A stretch of 64,000 bases of DNA, taken from contig CAKMXJ010000020.1 in the NCBI GenBank assembly GCA_928724745.1, positions 186,001-250,000 of the forward strand. The letters run 5' to 3'. The stretch comes from Anthracocystis setariae. Its lineage: Eukaryota; Basidiomycota; Ustilaginomycetes; Ustilaginales; Ustilaginaceae. The number at the start of each line of letters is the position of its first letter. Position 1 is the stretch's first letter. The position numbers and the translations under genes are program-made. Below the pieces are notes generated by a model, which did no database searches, had not been told where the DNA came from, and was given only the letters and a program-made list of their open reading frames with translations. Shown piece by piece: positions 10,279-21,289 of the stretch.

Positions 10279-13200
10279 TCAGAACCGACTTCCACTCAAC
10301 CTCTTCTCGACAAACGCCGTGACCAACCCAAACAGCATCCCCTCTTCCCCCACCACCTCCTCGGCCGCCCTCAACGCACTCACCAAATCCCTCGACAAAC
10401 CGGACTCCAACTCCTGCCTCGCCATGTTCTCCAACCTGCGCACCTCATTTTCGCTCTCCTTGGACCTCCCTGCCGCCCAGATCGCCGCCTGGCTCGCAGC
10501 CAACCCTAGCACCTGCTCCAACGTCGCCGAACACGCTTCCTTGCTCTCGCGCGTCACTTTTGACTTGTTGGTGCGCACGTAGTCGGTCAGGTGCGAGCTC
10601 AGATCCAGCAGCGTACCGAGCGTCGCAATGCGTACCGCACTCGTCCGCGTTGTCGGCCGAATGATCGCACATCCCGACGTTGTCGACGGCCAACATTCCG
10701 AGCCGCGCCCCAAAACCACCGTGCATTGCGTAAAGTTCCACAGGCTCGCCCCAAGCACCGAGACGATCGTGCGGATCTTGGCCGCCGCCGTCTCCTGCGC
10801 CATCCGAGTGGCCTCGGCTCCAGCCTCCAGCCCAAGCAGACTGATAAGTTCGTTCGGATGCTGCAACAGATGCACCAACGGCTGGAGCGTCCGAGCGGAA
10901 GCCTCGGCGAGATGCTGGACGATCCGCGGTCCCGCCGATTCATTCGCCCTCCCCGACGGCTCACTCTCGATCCGCGTCAAGCTGTACAACAAGCTCGCGA
11001 TCAACTCGACCTCCTCCAGCTGCTCGAGGCTCACCATCGCCGCCCCGGCACTTCCATTGCCAAATTGATCGTGCGCCACAGCCGGGTGCCCAATGATGCC
11101 TGACATGGAATCCAACCTCGTCTGCAGCTCGCCCAGATTCATCGCCCGGTCGATCTGCTTCTGGTAGACGCGGACGAAACCGTACACGTCTGTCTCGACA
11201 AACCTCGCACTGACGCCCCGCCAGCTTGGCTGTTCTGACCCTGCCCCAAGGTTGTCGATAAGATTGACGACGATGCGCACCATCATCCTCCAGCACTCGT
11301 GCGATGGGTTCGGGTCGCCCGAAAGCAGCAGTGGCGACACCTGGCCGTTCTCGAGCGCATCTGTAAGCATGTTGGAAGCCAACCCGTTGACGGCACCTTG
11401 CAACGCAAGCTCCTCGCTCGACGAAGGCTGCGAGGCCACTGCCAACAGCAGCGACAAGAGCGGCTTCATAAACGCCACATGATGCGCGCTATTCGGGTTG
11501 GTAGCGCCGTTGACACCGTTGGCACTGTCCGGTCGCAGCACGGGCGCTCGTCCCAACAGATTGATCGTAATTTGAAGCAGCTGTGTCTCCTGGACGTTTG
11601 CCAGCCATACCGCCGTCTCAGCACCTACATCGCGTCGAACCGTCATCTCGAAGATGCTGACGAGAATGTCGAGGTCATCCTCGAGCTGCTGTAGATCGAC
11701 TTCATGCTTCGAAGATGTCTGCAGGACGCGGAGAGCCGACTCCATCTTGATGCGCAGCGCCTCAATCGCGTGACGGCAGAACAGATCGACAGAAGCATGG
11801 AGCGCCTTGTGGCTCTCGATCGTTTGGTCATCGGGACGAACGAGCGATTCCTTAGCCGTCAGCAGAGCGCGAATGCGAGCAACACACACCAGGACCATCT
11901 CGAACACCTCGCGGTGGAACTCGGGAGGCACGGTTCCCTTTAAGCTGTCCTCTACTCGGAAGAAGGGGTGAGTGACGAGACGTCCGCAAAGCGTAGCTGC
12001 CTGAACAATCTGGTCGGTGCTCGAAGCCTCTTGGTTGCGACGATGGCCCCATGCAAGCTCCATGCACTTTGTCAGAAGGGCGAGACGTGTGGCGTGGACG
12101 CCACGCATGAAATCGCCCTCCCTACCCTCGTCGGCAGCGAGCGTGGCGAGACGCGTCCATGCTGTAACGATGGCCTTCTCGAGAGCTGCCATCTTGTCCT
12201 TGCTGAGCGCCTGGGCGACGATGCGGCCCATGCAAAGCTCAATACACTGCGTCCAAGCCTGGAGCACCGAATTCTGCACATCGATCAAGCTCCATTCCAT
12301 ATTGATCGTGTACACAGCCAAAAGGCCTTCTTCGATCAGCCCGATTTCGCCGATGCTTTCGCCATCGAGGACACGGCCTTCAGCCTTGTTGCGGAACGAC
12401 GAGATGCTGAAATGGTAGTCGTCGCCGTAGGTGCGGTCGAGATCAAAATCGTCCTTGCGAGCTGGATGACGAAGCGAGTCGATATAGATGGTAGGGAAGA
12501 GCTCGGCGAGCTTGCGCTCGAGAGCCGCGCGCGTGGTCGGGTCGCAGGGCATGGAAAAGCATTTCTCGATGGCGCCAAGCGTTCTGTCGGACGAGACAAG
12601 AATGTCGAGCAGAGCCTCGACGCTAGCCTTACTCGGCGCCGAGCTCTTGGTCTGATCTTTGAGAATGCCGCCCAGTTGGATGTCGTGCTGCAACAGTCGC
12701 AACGAACGAGCCTGGCACATCTTGCGGTAGCAGTAATTGGCAACAGTAGCATTGTTACTGGAGCGCAACGACGAATCGGCATCAACAAAACCGTCGGCCA
12801 AAGTGGAAGGAACTTCGGATGCTTCGCAGATGACATCGGCTAGGGCGCGGAAGAAGGCAGAGTTGGTGCGAATCGTGTCAAAAGCGGCGACGTGCTCGGC
12901 AGCGTGAACCCAAGCGACGTCGAGGAATCGCAGCACCGCTTCCAACAGTTGTGGGTTGCCATCGTAGACGACTTTCCAAGAAAGGATCGCTTCGGAAGCG
13001 ACGTCGAGTGCTGTCCTTGCCAGTGCCTGTCCATATTTGGGGCCGTTGCCTTGCGATTCGACCGCAGAGGAATCTGAATCGGGTTTTTTGGTGGTGCCGT
13101 CGTCCTGAGATTTGTTCAGGCGGGTCTCAGTGGTCATAGCAAGATGTCGGCCCGTAAGAAGCAGCGTGCCGAGAGCAGGCTGGGTGTCAACGATGGCTGC

Positions 13201-16200
13201 GAGCATGGTCCAGACCTGTACTTTCAGAGCAGGATCCTGGTTCGTGTTGGCGACAAGCTCGACCAAGCCTGACAGAGTCTCCTCAAGCTCCTCGAGTGTG
13301 CCCATATGCCCTATCAGACCGGGCGTCTGCTTACTTGCAGCGGCCAGGTCGGCGACGGATCGAAGGACGGCCGTGATCAGATGAGCGGCTGTCGAGCTGA
13401 TGGCGGTCGAGGTAGGGAAGAGCACGTAGGCAAAAGCGGCACTAGCCAGCTCGACTCGGTTCGATCGTCGTCCTCCGCTCAGGGCAGTACGGGATGCCAC
13501 GATGGTGTGATCAAAGAAGAGACGTTCGAACAGACCTATGTTGATTTTGGCAGACATGGCCTTCTTGGCTGTCTCGGCGGGAAGAGTCGAGAGATGGCGC
13601 AGAGCGGAGAGGGTGAGCTCACGTTTGCGAGATACGATGAGCGTGGCGAGACGCAAGGTGGACGAGATCCAATTCTCAGCCAGGACAGCATCAGTCTGCC
13701 TTCCGGCTCGGCTTAAGGCATCGAGTAACTGCTGACCCGTTCCGATGCATGTGATGAGTGGAGCCAACCCGATGATGCTTGGATGCGTCACGAGGCTTCG
13801 TTCCGCAGCGTCCACCAATGCAGCCACCGGTCCAGGCTCGTCGACGAGGTCAGGGCCCGGCACCGGCGACAGGCGCCAGCTTCGCTCCTCGAGAGCCATC
13901 TCTAGCAGGCGAGTGCATTTGGCACCGATCTCGAGCCTGTCGGCGAGTCGAGTGTATCTCCAGCTCTGATACTCTGGCCAAACGCATTCAAAGATCCAGC
14001 TGAAGGCGCGCAAAAGAACATGGGCCTTGGTCTCGAGCACGTCGGTGCTTGCGGTGGAGTAGGACCTGCGGAGCTCAGAGAACAGCGAGATGTGAAAGTC
14101 GAGCAGGGAGACGATTCCACTGTAGGATGCGCGAGCCAATTCGTGAGTGAGGAGCGCCGAAACGGTGGAGGCGCCGATGCCGGCAGCGCCTTTGGAGAGA
14201 TAGGGCAGCGCGCCAGGGCTACCGATAAGAGCATTCGAGGATCGAATCTCCTGCCAGACCGCATCGGGATCGTACGGCAACAGGACCGAAAGTAGTCTCA
14301 ATGTGGATCGGACGAGACGGACATGGATGGGAGCTGCAACGAGCGCGTGCGACAAAAGGCTGACGGCAATGGAGGAGAGGCTCTTTGCATGGGCCAACTC
14401 TTCCTTCTCGTTCTGAATCTGTTCAAGCTCTTCGGGCTCAAAGTCGAGCGAGAGCTCATCCGCGTTGATGTCACGTCCGTCGAGGTGAGCGAGGAGCGAC
14501 CAGGCGAGCTCGGCGCTCGCGGAAATGATGCTGGCAAAGAGATCGAGGACGTCGGAGGCGAGCTCTTCCCAGGACTGGTCGCAGTCGGCTGGGGCAAGCT
14601 GCGCAAAGCTGACGGTCTGCCTGTGGTCGCGGAAGGGGTCTGCATCACCTTGACCTTGCACATGCTGTGCATATGCAGGGGGAAAAGCAGAGAGGATGTC
14701 ACGCATAAGTTTCCAGGCGCTGACGGGACGAGCGGGGCTCCAAAGAACGATGACAGGCTGTTTTCCAAGCTCGGAGATGGTAGAACCGGTGGTACCAGGG
14801 AGGAGTCGGACCTGAGTTCCTGGGATGCGCATCAAACGAGTGATGCGGTAGGTGACCGAAGTGTAATCACCGCCCTCCATGGTTTCGAAAGGTGCGTTGG
14901 GCGTGTTTGCACCCATGGGCAAGACCTGTGCAAAAGTGGGAATGTTGGCGAGGTACTCGAAGACAGCAGCGCAAGCGCGCTCTTCGGCCTGTGGACGCAG
15001 ATGGCCATCGACAAGAGAGGGCCAGGCAGCTTGAGAGTCGACTCTGGCGTGACCTGAAAGGGCTTTTGTAAGCAAAATCAAGGGACGGAAGCTGACGGGC
15101 CATCGTCGCCTGGCAGTATCGAGCGTGGTGCAACGGGACTCGTATCTGCTGTCGACTTGCCAGAACTGGTCACAGAGGGCACCAACGCCATCGATGGCAG
15201 ACGGGCTGAGCTCGAGGGTGAGACCAGAGCCAAAGGTTGCCTCCCATAGTGCGACGAGTGTGTTGAAGTTGGGTAGGAACTCGGGCTTGACAAGTTCGGT
15301 GATGGTGAGCAAGAGACCTTTGAAGACAGCACGGTAGGCGAGCGCAGATGGACCGGCGACAGCGGGAGTGCTGGCGCCGTTGCTGCTTGTCAGGAGAGGG
15401 GATGCAAGCAGAGTCATCATCGTGTCGAAGAGTCGAAGTTCGGGAGCGAATGCAGCTTGCGCGAGCCGTCTCCACAAAGGAGGACCGCCATCGCCGGTGG
15501 TGATAACGTCGGCGAGTTCGGTCAAGTTGGTGGTGAGCTGATGCGAGGAGGAGTCGAGTTCCGAGGCATCCAAGTGGGCTGAGAGAGCATCTTGGAGACG
15601 GTGGAGGACAAGAGCCCAGGCGAGAAGGATGGGAGCTTGAAGCGGATCAGCGGAGGTGTTGCTTAAAAGATCGAGAGCTTGTTCGAGACTTGCAGGGTGG
15701 CTGGAGATGTGCGACTCGGTGGTTTCGGCGAGATCGAGGCCATCCATGACTTGTTCCAGGGAAAGGAGTTCGACGGCAATGAGAACGAGAAGATGACCGA
15801 CACATTCGACGGTTTCTGTGGCTTCATTGTCGAGGAAGCCGAGGTTGGCTTGATGTCGACCGACTTGGGTGTCATGGACAGCGCGGAGAAGCGCGAGAAG
15901 AGAGGATGGAGAGGGGGAGAGTCTGCCGTAGAAGAGCAAAAAGACGATTTCGAGAAGGCCGAATTGCTCTCTGAGAATCTGTTTTGCCCAGAGGGACGAG
16001 TAGCGAGGTTGTTGGCGTATCGATTCGGGCAGGGAGAGGTTGACGAGCGAGCAAAAGGATTGTATGCATTCGAGTGCAAAGGCTTCATCGGCAAAGAGGT
16101 CGAGGATGTAAGTGGCGAGGTCAAAGTATTCGTGAGCGGGATCCTCGGTGATGCGAATGAGGGAAGAGATGGTGCGGAGGAGATACATGCGCTCTTCAAA

Positions 16201-16767
16201 GTAGAAGATGTTGAAGGCATCGAGTAAATCTGCGGTGGCGGTGTCTGTGTTGGTGGTGTGAGCCGAGGATTGGGAGCGCGATGCAGCGTGTTTGGGTGTA
16301 GATGCTTTGGATTTGACAGGAGAAGGGGGCGCTACTTGCAAATGGGAGCGAACGACATCTTGAAGGCCTTGCGTATGGCGATGCTCAGTGAGCAGGAAAG
16401 TGTTGAGAAGGGTCAAGGCGCGCTGGTGTGAGACGTGATACTGTTGAGCGATGGCGTTGGAGAGGTGGCGTGTGTGTTGGTCGAGTTGGTGGGTAGAACC
16501 ATCGGAGAGCTTGATACTGGATGGTGGCGAGCCATGTGAAGCGTTTTCTTGGAAATTTTCAGCCTGAGTGATAGGGAAAGGCTGAAGGCAGGACTTGAGA
16601 TCTTGTTTGCGCTCGACGAGGATGGAACGAATCTGCTGAGGGTCACGCTGGTGTCGAGCTAGTTCGAGGTGCTCAAAGATGTCCTGGTAGGAGACAAAGA
16701 GAGTGGAAGAGGAATAGGTACCAGCGGCCGAAGTGCTCGCAGCAGCCGAGGTGGTAGCCTGTACCAT
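10279..16767 (-). CDS. NUP192: Nup192/Nup205-type inner-ring nucleoporin, 2162 aa
   Basis: A single uninterrupted 6.5-kb frame starting at ATG 16767. The N-terminus (SYQDIFEHLELARHQRDPQQIRSILVERKQDLKSCL, given here only as landmark words around residues 27-65) and the segment with REQFGLLEIVFLLFYGRL (about 265-285) fit the Nup192/Nup205/Nup188 family. The rest is a long alpha-helical solenoid with no enzymatic motif, as expected. Family knowledge: Nup192 binds Nic96 and Nup53 in the inner ring of the nuclear pore. Length is close to human Nup205 (about 2000 aa) and longer than yeast Nup192 (about 1700 aa). Ser/Ala-rich loops, for example near residues 125-165, may explain the excess. It shares the 1.6-kb upstream region with the fungalysin gene. 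Confidence 0.82.
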   Translation of the reverse strand: MVQATTSAAASTSAAGTYSSSTLFVSYQDIFEHLELARHQRDPQQIRSILVERKQDLKSCLQPFPITQAENFQENASHGSPPSSIKLSDGSTHQLDQHTRHLSNAIAQQYHVSHQRALTLLNTFLLTEHRHTQGLQDVVRSHLQVAPPSPVKSKASTPKHAASRSQSSAHTTNTDTATADLLDAFNIFYFEERMYLLRTISSLIRITEDPAHEYFDLATYILDLFADEAFALECIQSFCSLVNLSLPESIRQQPRYSSLWAKQILREQFGLLEIVFLLFYGRLSPSPSSLLALLRAVHDTQVGRHQANLGFLDNEATETVECVGHLLVLIAVELLSLEQVMDGLDLAETTESHISSHPASLEQALDLLSNTSADPLQAPILLAWALVLHRLQDALSAHLDASELDSSSHQLTTNLTELADVITTGDGGPPLWRRLAQAAFAPELRLFDTMMTLLASPLLTSSNGASTPAVAGPSALAYRAVFKGLLLTITELVKPEFLPNFNTLVALWEATFGSGLTLELSPSAIDGVGALCDQFWQVDSRYESRCTTLDTARRRWPVSFRPLILLTKALSGHARVDSQAAWPSLVDGHLRPQAEERACAAVFEYLANIPTFAQVLPMGANTPNAPFETMEGGDYTSVTYRITRLMRIPGTQVRLLPGTTGSTISELGKQPVIVLWSPARPVSAWKLMRDILSAFPPAYAQHVQGQGDADPFRDHRQTVSFAQLAPADCDQSWEELASDVLDLFASIISASAELAWSLLAHLDGRDINADELSLDFEPEELEQIQNEKEELAHAKSLSSIAVSLLSHALVAAPIHVRLVRSTLRLLSVLLPYDPDAVWQEIRSSNALIGSPGALPYLSKGAAGIGASTVSALLTHELARASYSGIVSLLDFHISLFSELRRSYSTASTDVLETKAHVLLRAFSWIFECVWPEYQSWRYTRLADRLEIGAKCTRLLEMALEERSWRLSPVPGPDLVDEPGPVAALVDAAERSLVTHPSIIGLAPLITCIGTGQQLLDALSRAGRQTDAVLAENWISSTLRLATLIVSRKRELTLSALRHLSTLPAETAKKAMSAKINIGLFERLFFDHTIVASRTALSGGRRSNRVELASAAFAYVLFPTSTAISSTAAHLITAVLRSVADLAAASKQTPGLIGHMGTLEELEETLSGLVELVANTNQDPALKVQVWTMLAAIVDTQPALGTLLLTGRHLAMTTETRLNKSQDDGTTKKPDSDSSAVESQGNGPKYGQALARTALDVASEAILSWKVVYDGNPQLLEAVLRFLDVAWVHAAEHVAAFDTIRTNSAFFRALADVICEASEVPSTLADGFVDADSSLRSSNNATVANYCYRKMCQARSLRLLQHDIQLGGILKDQTKSSAPSKASVEALLDILVSSDRTLGAIEKCFSMPCDPTTRAALERKLAELFPTIYIDSLRHPARKDDFDLDRTYGDDYHFSISSFRNKAEGRVLDGESIGEIGLIEEGLLAVYTINMEWSLIDVQNSVLQAWTQCIELCMGRIVAQALSKDKMAALEKAIVTAWTRLATLAADEGREGDFMRGVHATRLALLTKCMELAWGHRRNQEASSTDQIVQAATLCGRLVTHPFFRVEDSLKGTVPPEFHREVFEMVLVCVARIRALLTAKESLVRPDDQTIESHKALHASVDLFCRHAIEALRIKMESALRVLQTSSKHEVDLQQLEDDLDILVSIFEMTVRRDVGAETAVWLANVQETQLLQITINLLGRAPVLRPDSANGVNGATNPNSAHHVAFMKPLLSLLLAVASQPSSSEELALQGAVNGLASNMLTDALENGQVSPLLLSGDPNPSHECWRMMVRIVVNLIDNLGAGSEQPSWRGVSARFVETDVYGFVRVYQKQIDRAMNLGELQTRLDSMSGIIGHPAVAHDQFGNGSAGAAMVSLEQLEEVELIASLLYSLTRIESEPSGRANESAGPRIVQHLAEASARTLQPLVHLLQHPNELISLLGLEAGAEATRMAQETAAAKIRTIVSVLGASLWNFTQCTVVLGRGSECWPSTTSGCAIIRPTTRTSAVRIATLGTLLDLSSHLTDYVRTNKSKVTRESKEACSATLEQVLGLAASQAAIWAAGRSKESENEVRRLENMARQELESGLSRDLVSALRAAEEVVGEEGMLFGLVTAFVEKRLSGSRF

Positions 16768-17801
16768 GGCGATGGAGCGGCAGGATGCGAAGAAGTGGTA
16801 TTGGTCGCAATGCAGCGGGTCGGGTGTTGAGCACGAGTCGAGGAGTGATGGATGGTCTGGTTTGGCTTATACGAGCGAGCGAGAGTGGTAAGTTGAAAGA
16901 CTGATCGGGGGGGTATAGAATGGCGTTGTGCCAGCTTCAGTCGACGAATGGTGGTGGTACAGGCCAAGATGGATGAGGAGGATGTCAAATAAGGCAGCAA
17001 AGGCGAGGCGAGTGAGTGAGTGTGGTGTGTGCGTTTGTTTCTGTGTTGCACTTTCCAAGAAAATATACAAATATAAATAATGTCGGTTACCGGAAATGCA
17101 CAAAAAAAATTCAACATCTCTCGCTGTTACATCTTTTCTCGAGCGCGATGGTTGATCTGTGATCGGCTCCACCGATTTAAATTTATAGGGACAAATCTGC
17201 ATCCCCGATGGCGATTATTGATTTGTTTGTTGTGTGAAAATACGCGAGCTTAGACGGCTCAACCAACCTGTCCGTGAAACTATGACCAAACCCCAAGCTG
17301 CAGTGTGGAATTGCAACGAGTGGCTCTATGACGCCTCGAAACGAGTGTTGCTTGCCCTGCTTGCTTGGCTCCCTTGAGGATTGGCGGATACAGTACACAG
17401 CCAAAAGCGAGCCCAGTCAGCGATAGGCAATGCCGTCGCCCGTCGCAAGTCAAGCATAGCAAGGCGAAAGAGGGTCCGCGAGTCACAACCTCGCTTACTG
17501 AGCAAGAAGCCGAGACCGATAAAGAGCCAGAGCCAGAGCCAGAGGCGGAGGAAGAGGAAGAGGCACAGTTGTGTAGGATCGCTGCAGGGTTCGTCATGAT
17601 GGGAGCGATCCGACTCGCCTGACCTTGCTGCTGCTGGTAAATACTACTTAACTGTGATGCGCGATTAGCCTGGAAAAAGCAAAATTAAAGCCGAATTGGG
17701 AGTGGGCGCGCGCCTCTCTGACTGCCTTTTCCGGCTGCCAAAATTTCGGCTGGCTGAGTTGATTTGGCTTTGGTTGCGTGCTGCTGTGCTCCAAACGCCC
17801 C

Positions 17802-17804
<3 letters not shown>

Positions 17805-17840
<36 letters not shown>
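17805..17840. repeat. CT dinucleotide microsatellite
   Basis: About 18 TC units, roughly 510 bp upstream of the fungalysin start; a C/T-rich promoter element is possible. Confidence 0.9.
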
Positions 17841-17843
<3 letters not shown>

Positions 17844-17943
17844 ATCGCTTCATTCAAGCACAACACCCCATCCGCACTCCACATCACACTCGCACATTAG
17901 GACCCTGACAACGCCAATCTCGCCCCTCTGCTTGTGCGCCGCC

Positions 17944-17973
17944 ACAGCACAGCACAGCACAGCACAGCACAGC
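17944..17973. repeat. CACAG pentanucleotide repeat
   Basis: Six near-perfect CACAG units. The reverse complement of the same unit recurs on the other side of the fungalysin gene at 22100-22126. Confidence 0.9.
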
Positions 17974-18349
17974 GTGCATCCATGCAGCCATCCCCTTTTT
18001 ACCCTTTGTACCTCACCCTCTCTCCTCCATCCTCCATACCACAACCACGACCAACACCGTACAGTACAGCAACACTCATCCGATCCAGCACCATTTCACC
18101 GCCTCACCATCATCATTCTCCTTCTTAATCCCTTCCTCTAGATTCGTCCACCATCGCCTTACTTGACCGATAGACACACTTTGGTGCTATAGATCCATAG
18201 ATAGACGGCTACCTTGGATCAATCTTGATCTTGGACCTCACTGATCGCGCATATACGTCGTTTGGCCCCCGCGCTCCCCTCTTGTACTGCGCCTGAAGCG
18301 AGGTCTGGAACCTTGTGTGGTGCTGCCACTCGTTTTTTTCTCCTTGGCC

Positions 18350-21289
18350 ATGCCACGCACTGCCAATCCTGGTCATAAGCGTCTTTTCGCTCTGATCGCC
18401 CTTCTCCCCTTCTGGCTCAGCTTTGCTGCCGTCGCTACCGCCCCCGCTGCCAATGCTTTGATCGTAGATCCCGTCGCTCCCCGTCCGCAGGACCCTTCGC
18501 GCAAGTCGCTCGCCTGGGGTCCCGAGCACCACCACAAGATCTTTGCCGATGTCGAATCCGTCAGCGAGGCCACCCCCCTTGGTCGACGCAGTCTCGACTC
18601 GCCTCGCAAGCTTGCTTATGCTGCTGCCATTCATCACGTCAACGACGCCGAAAACGCTCCCAAGAACCCTTACTCGGTAGCCACTCGTCTCGCCAAGCAC
18701 CTCCTTGGTTACGCTCCCCACGGCCTTGCTCCCTCGGGTCACGATTTCTACGTCCGACCCGACTCCTACACGGACCCCTCCAGTGGCATCTCGCACTACT
18801 TCATCCGTCAGCTCGTCAACGGCCTCGAGGTGGCCGACGGTGATCTCAACATCAACATCTCGCCCGACGGCAACATCCTCTCCTTCGGCTCTTCGCTCTA
18901 TGCCGGACAAGCTCCTCCTCCTTTCACCAACCCTGGTGCAGCCGAGGTCGAATCCGCCTCGGATGACGACCTAGTCTCTCTTCGATGCGATCAGCTTCGC
19001 TCCGAGCTTGAGCAACTCCTTTTCCCACACACTCAATCCGCCGAATACACCGAACCTCGCGTCGATGCATCGCCCCAAACCAACGAGGCTTTCGTCCGAG
19101 GCGGCGTCCATCAGTTTGTGTTTGAAAGCGCCTCCATCGGTGCCGTCGACCACTCATCCCACCGCGCCAAGGTCGACCCCGAGTCGGTGCTGCCTCTCCA
19201 GGAAGAGCTTCACGAACTTTGCGGCGTCCCCGGCGACGATCCGCTGCTTCAGGGCGCAGACCTCTCGTCGCGCCTCAGCGGCTCCCTCTCCCATCACCGT
19301 GCCAAGCGCGATCTTCATGGCCCTGAAGCCATCATTGACCCGCGTCTAGCTCTCATCTACTTCCTTCGCCAGGCCACTCCGGACGAGGGTCTTGCCGCTC
19401 GCCTCTCGGACCCCACCACCGCTGAGGCCGAGGCCGCTCACATCTTTACCACCTTTGAGCACAAGCTTCAGCCCCACGCCGGCAAGACCGACTCGGGTGC
19501 CCAAGCCTCGCACACTCAGATCGAGTATCTGCACAACGTCCCCACCGCCAAGGGTCCGGTTCCGGCTCAGCTCGCCTACGTCCAGTCGGAATCCCAAGGC
19601 CTCAACCTCGTCTGGAAGTTCCAGATCCCTCTGGAGGACAATGCTTACGAGGCTTATGCCGATGCCCACCGTCCTGGCAGCATCAGCTCGGTCGTCGATT
19701 GGGTTCATAGCATGCCGCGCAGGCCTGCTAGCAAGTCCAACAAGGCCACTCTGAAAGCTGCTAGCAAACTGCCCTCGCTCGGTCGTCCCGAGTTTGGCGA
19801 TCGCAAGATTCCCGCACTCGGCCGCCCTGACTTTTCGGGCTATGCTTCCTCCCAGCCCCTCGAAGCTGAAAAGCAGCCCGCCGCTGTCAAGAGCCAGCAA
19901 CCCATCTATCGCGTATTCAAGTGGGGCATCAATGACCCGACCGAGGGCAAGCGCTCCAACGAAAAGGGCGAGCGCTACGAAGAGGCCTCGCCTGTCGGTT
20001 GGCACACTGTTCCAGGCAAGCACTCGCCCTTCTCGGCGCTCGAGAACGACGATGCTCGATCGACGGTGGGCGATGACACGGTCTACACCGACACTCGTGG
20101 CAACAACGTTTTTGCCCAGGCCGATCCTTCAGGCAACGGCGAGTGGAAGTCGGGCTCCATCAAGCGTCCAAAGGGACGTCCGAGCCCGGACAACTCGACC
20201 GACATGATGTTCAACTACCCTTACAAGTGGCGCAAGTCGGAGAAGAAGCACGCCGAGCTTCCGCCTGCTGACTATGTCGCTGCTGCCACCGTCCAGCTCT
20301 TTGTGACCATCAACGAATACCACGACTTGCTCTACGCCTACGGTTTCGACGAGGCTTCTGGCAACTTCCAGGAGCACAACTTTGGACGTGGCGGCGAAGC
20401 CAACGACGGTGTCATCGCCTTTGCTCAGGACGGTGCCGGCACAGACAATGCCGACTTTATGACTCCTCCCGATGGACAGCGTGGCAGAATGCGCATGTAT
20501 GTTTGGGATCAGTCGACACCTTACCGTGATGGCGACTTTGAGGCCGGCATCGTGATCCACGAGTACAGTCACGGTCTTTCCACGCGCCTGACGGGTGGCC
20601 CCGCCAACAGTGGCTGTCTCGGCTGGGGTGAGTCGGGCGGTATGGGCGAAGGCTGGGGTGATGCCCTTGCTTCCATCATCCGCCGCACCGGAGATGTTCC
20701 TCACGACTGGCCCATGGGCTCTTGGGCTTCGAACCGTGCCAAGGGAATCCGCAACTATCCTTACTCTACCAACAAGACGGTGAACCCCGAAACGTACTCT
20801 TACCTCGACCACTCTGGATACTGGGGAGTTCACGCCATCGGCGAGGTGTGGGCCACGATGCTGAACGAGGTTGAGGAGTCGCTTGTGCTGGAGCACGGCT
20901 TCACCACCAACCTCTTCCCACCCGGAAAGAACGCGACCGCTGAGGAGCAGTCGTCGTTCTTCCTCACCGAGGACGAGGTGAAATTGATCGGCAAACCGCG
21001 AGTGAGCAAGCGCCGCGTTCCTCGTCATGGCAACTCGTTGTTGGTGCAGCTCATCCTGGACGGTATGAAGTTGCAGCCTTGCCGACCGAGTTTCTTTGAC
21101 GCGCGCGATGCAATCATTCAGGCCGATAAGCACCTGACCGGAGGCCACAACAAGTGCCTGCTCTGGAAAGCGTTTGCCAAGCGAGGTCTAGGCAGTGACG
21201 CCAGCGTGATTGGACGTACGCCTTGGGGCGGAGGAAAGCGTTCGGACGGCTACGCTGTGCCTACCGAGTGCAAGACTCGCGACGAGTAG
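18350..21289 (+). CDS. Extracellular metalloproteinase, peptidase family M36 (fungalysin)
   Basis: 979-aa secreted zinc endopeptidase; the start is the ATG at 18350 because the in-frame extension to 18317 begins with GTG. The N-terminus is a signal peptide: basic PGHKR, then a hydrophobic stretch LFALIALLPFWLSFAAVATA (about 12-31). An inhibitory FTP/propeptide follows, with the motif HYFIRQLVNGLEVADGDLNI around residues 144-163. Two long Ala/Ser/Pro- and Lys-rich insertions (about 190-370 and 440-540) make it longer than the usual ~630 aa. The catalytic zinc site is HEYSH at 737-741 with the third ligand Glu767 in GEGWGDAL. Secreted fungalysins digest host or substrate proteins and in plant pathogens can cleave chitinases (family knowledge). 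No intron. Confidence 0.93.
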   Translation: MPRTANPGHKRLFALIALLPFWLSFAAVATAPAANALIVDPVAPRPQDPSRKSLAWGPEHHHKIFADVESVSEATPLGRRSLDSPRKLAYAAAIHHVNDAENAPKNPYSVATRLAKHLLGYAPHGLAPSGHDFYVRPDSYTDPSSGISHYFIRQLVNGLEVADGDLNINISPDGNILSFGSSLYAGQAPPPFTNPGAAEVESASDDDLVSLRCDQLRSELEQLLFPHTQSAEYTEPRVDASPQTNEAFVRGGVHQFVFESASIGAVDHSSHRAKVDPESVLPLQEELHELCGVPGDDPLLQGADLSSRLSGSLSHHRAKRDLHGPEAIIDPRLALIYFLRQATPDEGLAARLSDPTTAEAEAAHIFTTFEHKLQPHAGKTDSGAQASHTQIEYLHNVPTAKGPVPAQLAYVQSESQGLNLVWKFQIPLEDNAYEAYADAHRPGSISSVVDWVHSMPRRPASKSNKATLKAASKLPSLGRPEFGDRKIPALGRPDFSGYASSQPLEAEKQPAAVKSQQPIYRVFKWGINDPTEGKRSNEKGERYEEASPVGWHTVPGKHSPFSALENDDARSTVGDDTVYTDTRGNNVFAQADPSGNGEWKSGSIKRPKGRPSPDNSTDMMFNYPYKWRKSEKKHAELPPADYVAAATVQLFVTINEYHDLLYAYGFDEASGNFQEHNFGRGGEANDGVIAFAQDGAGTDNADFMTPPDGQRGRMRMYVWDQSTPYRDGDFEAGIVIHEYSHGLSTRLTGGPANSGCLGWGESGGMGEGWGDALASIIRRTGDVPHDWPMGSWASNRAKGIRNYPYSTNKTVNPETYSYLDHSGYWGVHAIGEVWATMLNEVEESLVLEHGFTTNLFPPGKNATAEEQSSFFLTEDEVKLIGKPRVSKRRVPRHGNSLLVQLILDGMKLQPCRPSFFDARDAIIQADKHLTGGHNKCLLWKAFAKRGLGSDASVIGRTPWGGGKRSDGYAVPTECKTRDE

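Larger units (their letters stand above)
16768..18349. other. Divergent intergenic region between NUP192 and fungalysin genes
   Basis: 1.58 kb, presumably holding both promoters. Visible: an AT-rich stretch with TATAAATAA (17068-17082), a CT dinucleotide run (17805-17840), a CACAG pentamer run (17944-17973) and a GTACAGTACAG motif at about 18060. No gene could be supported. Confidence 0.55.

Noticed and set aside
11968..12843. 291-codon plus-strand frame inside the nucleoporin gene
   Set aside because: Shadow of the minus-strand gene, no recognisable domain.
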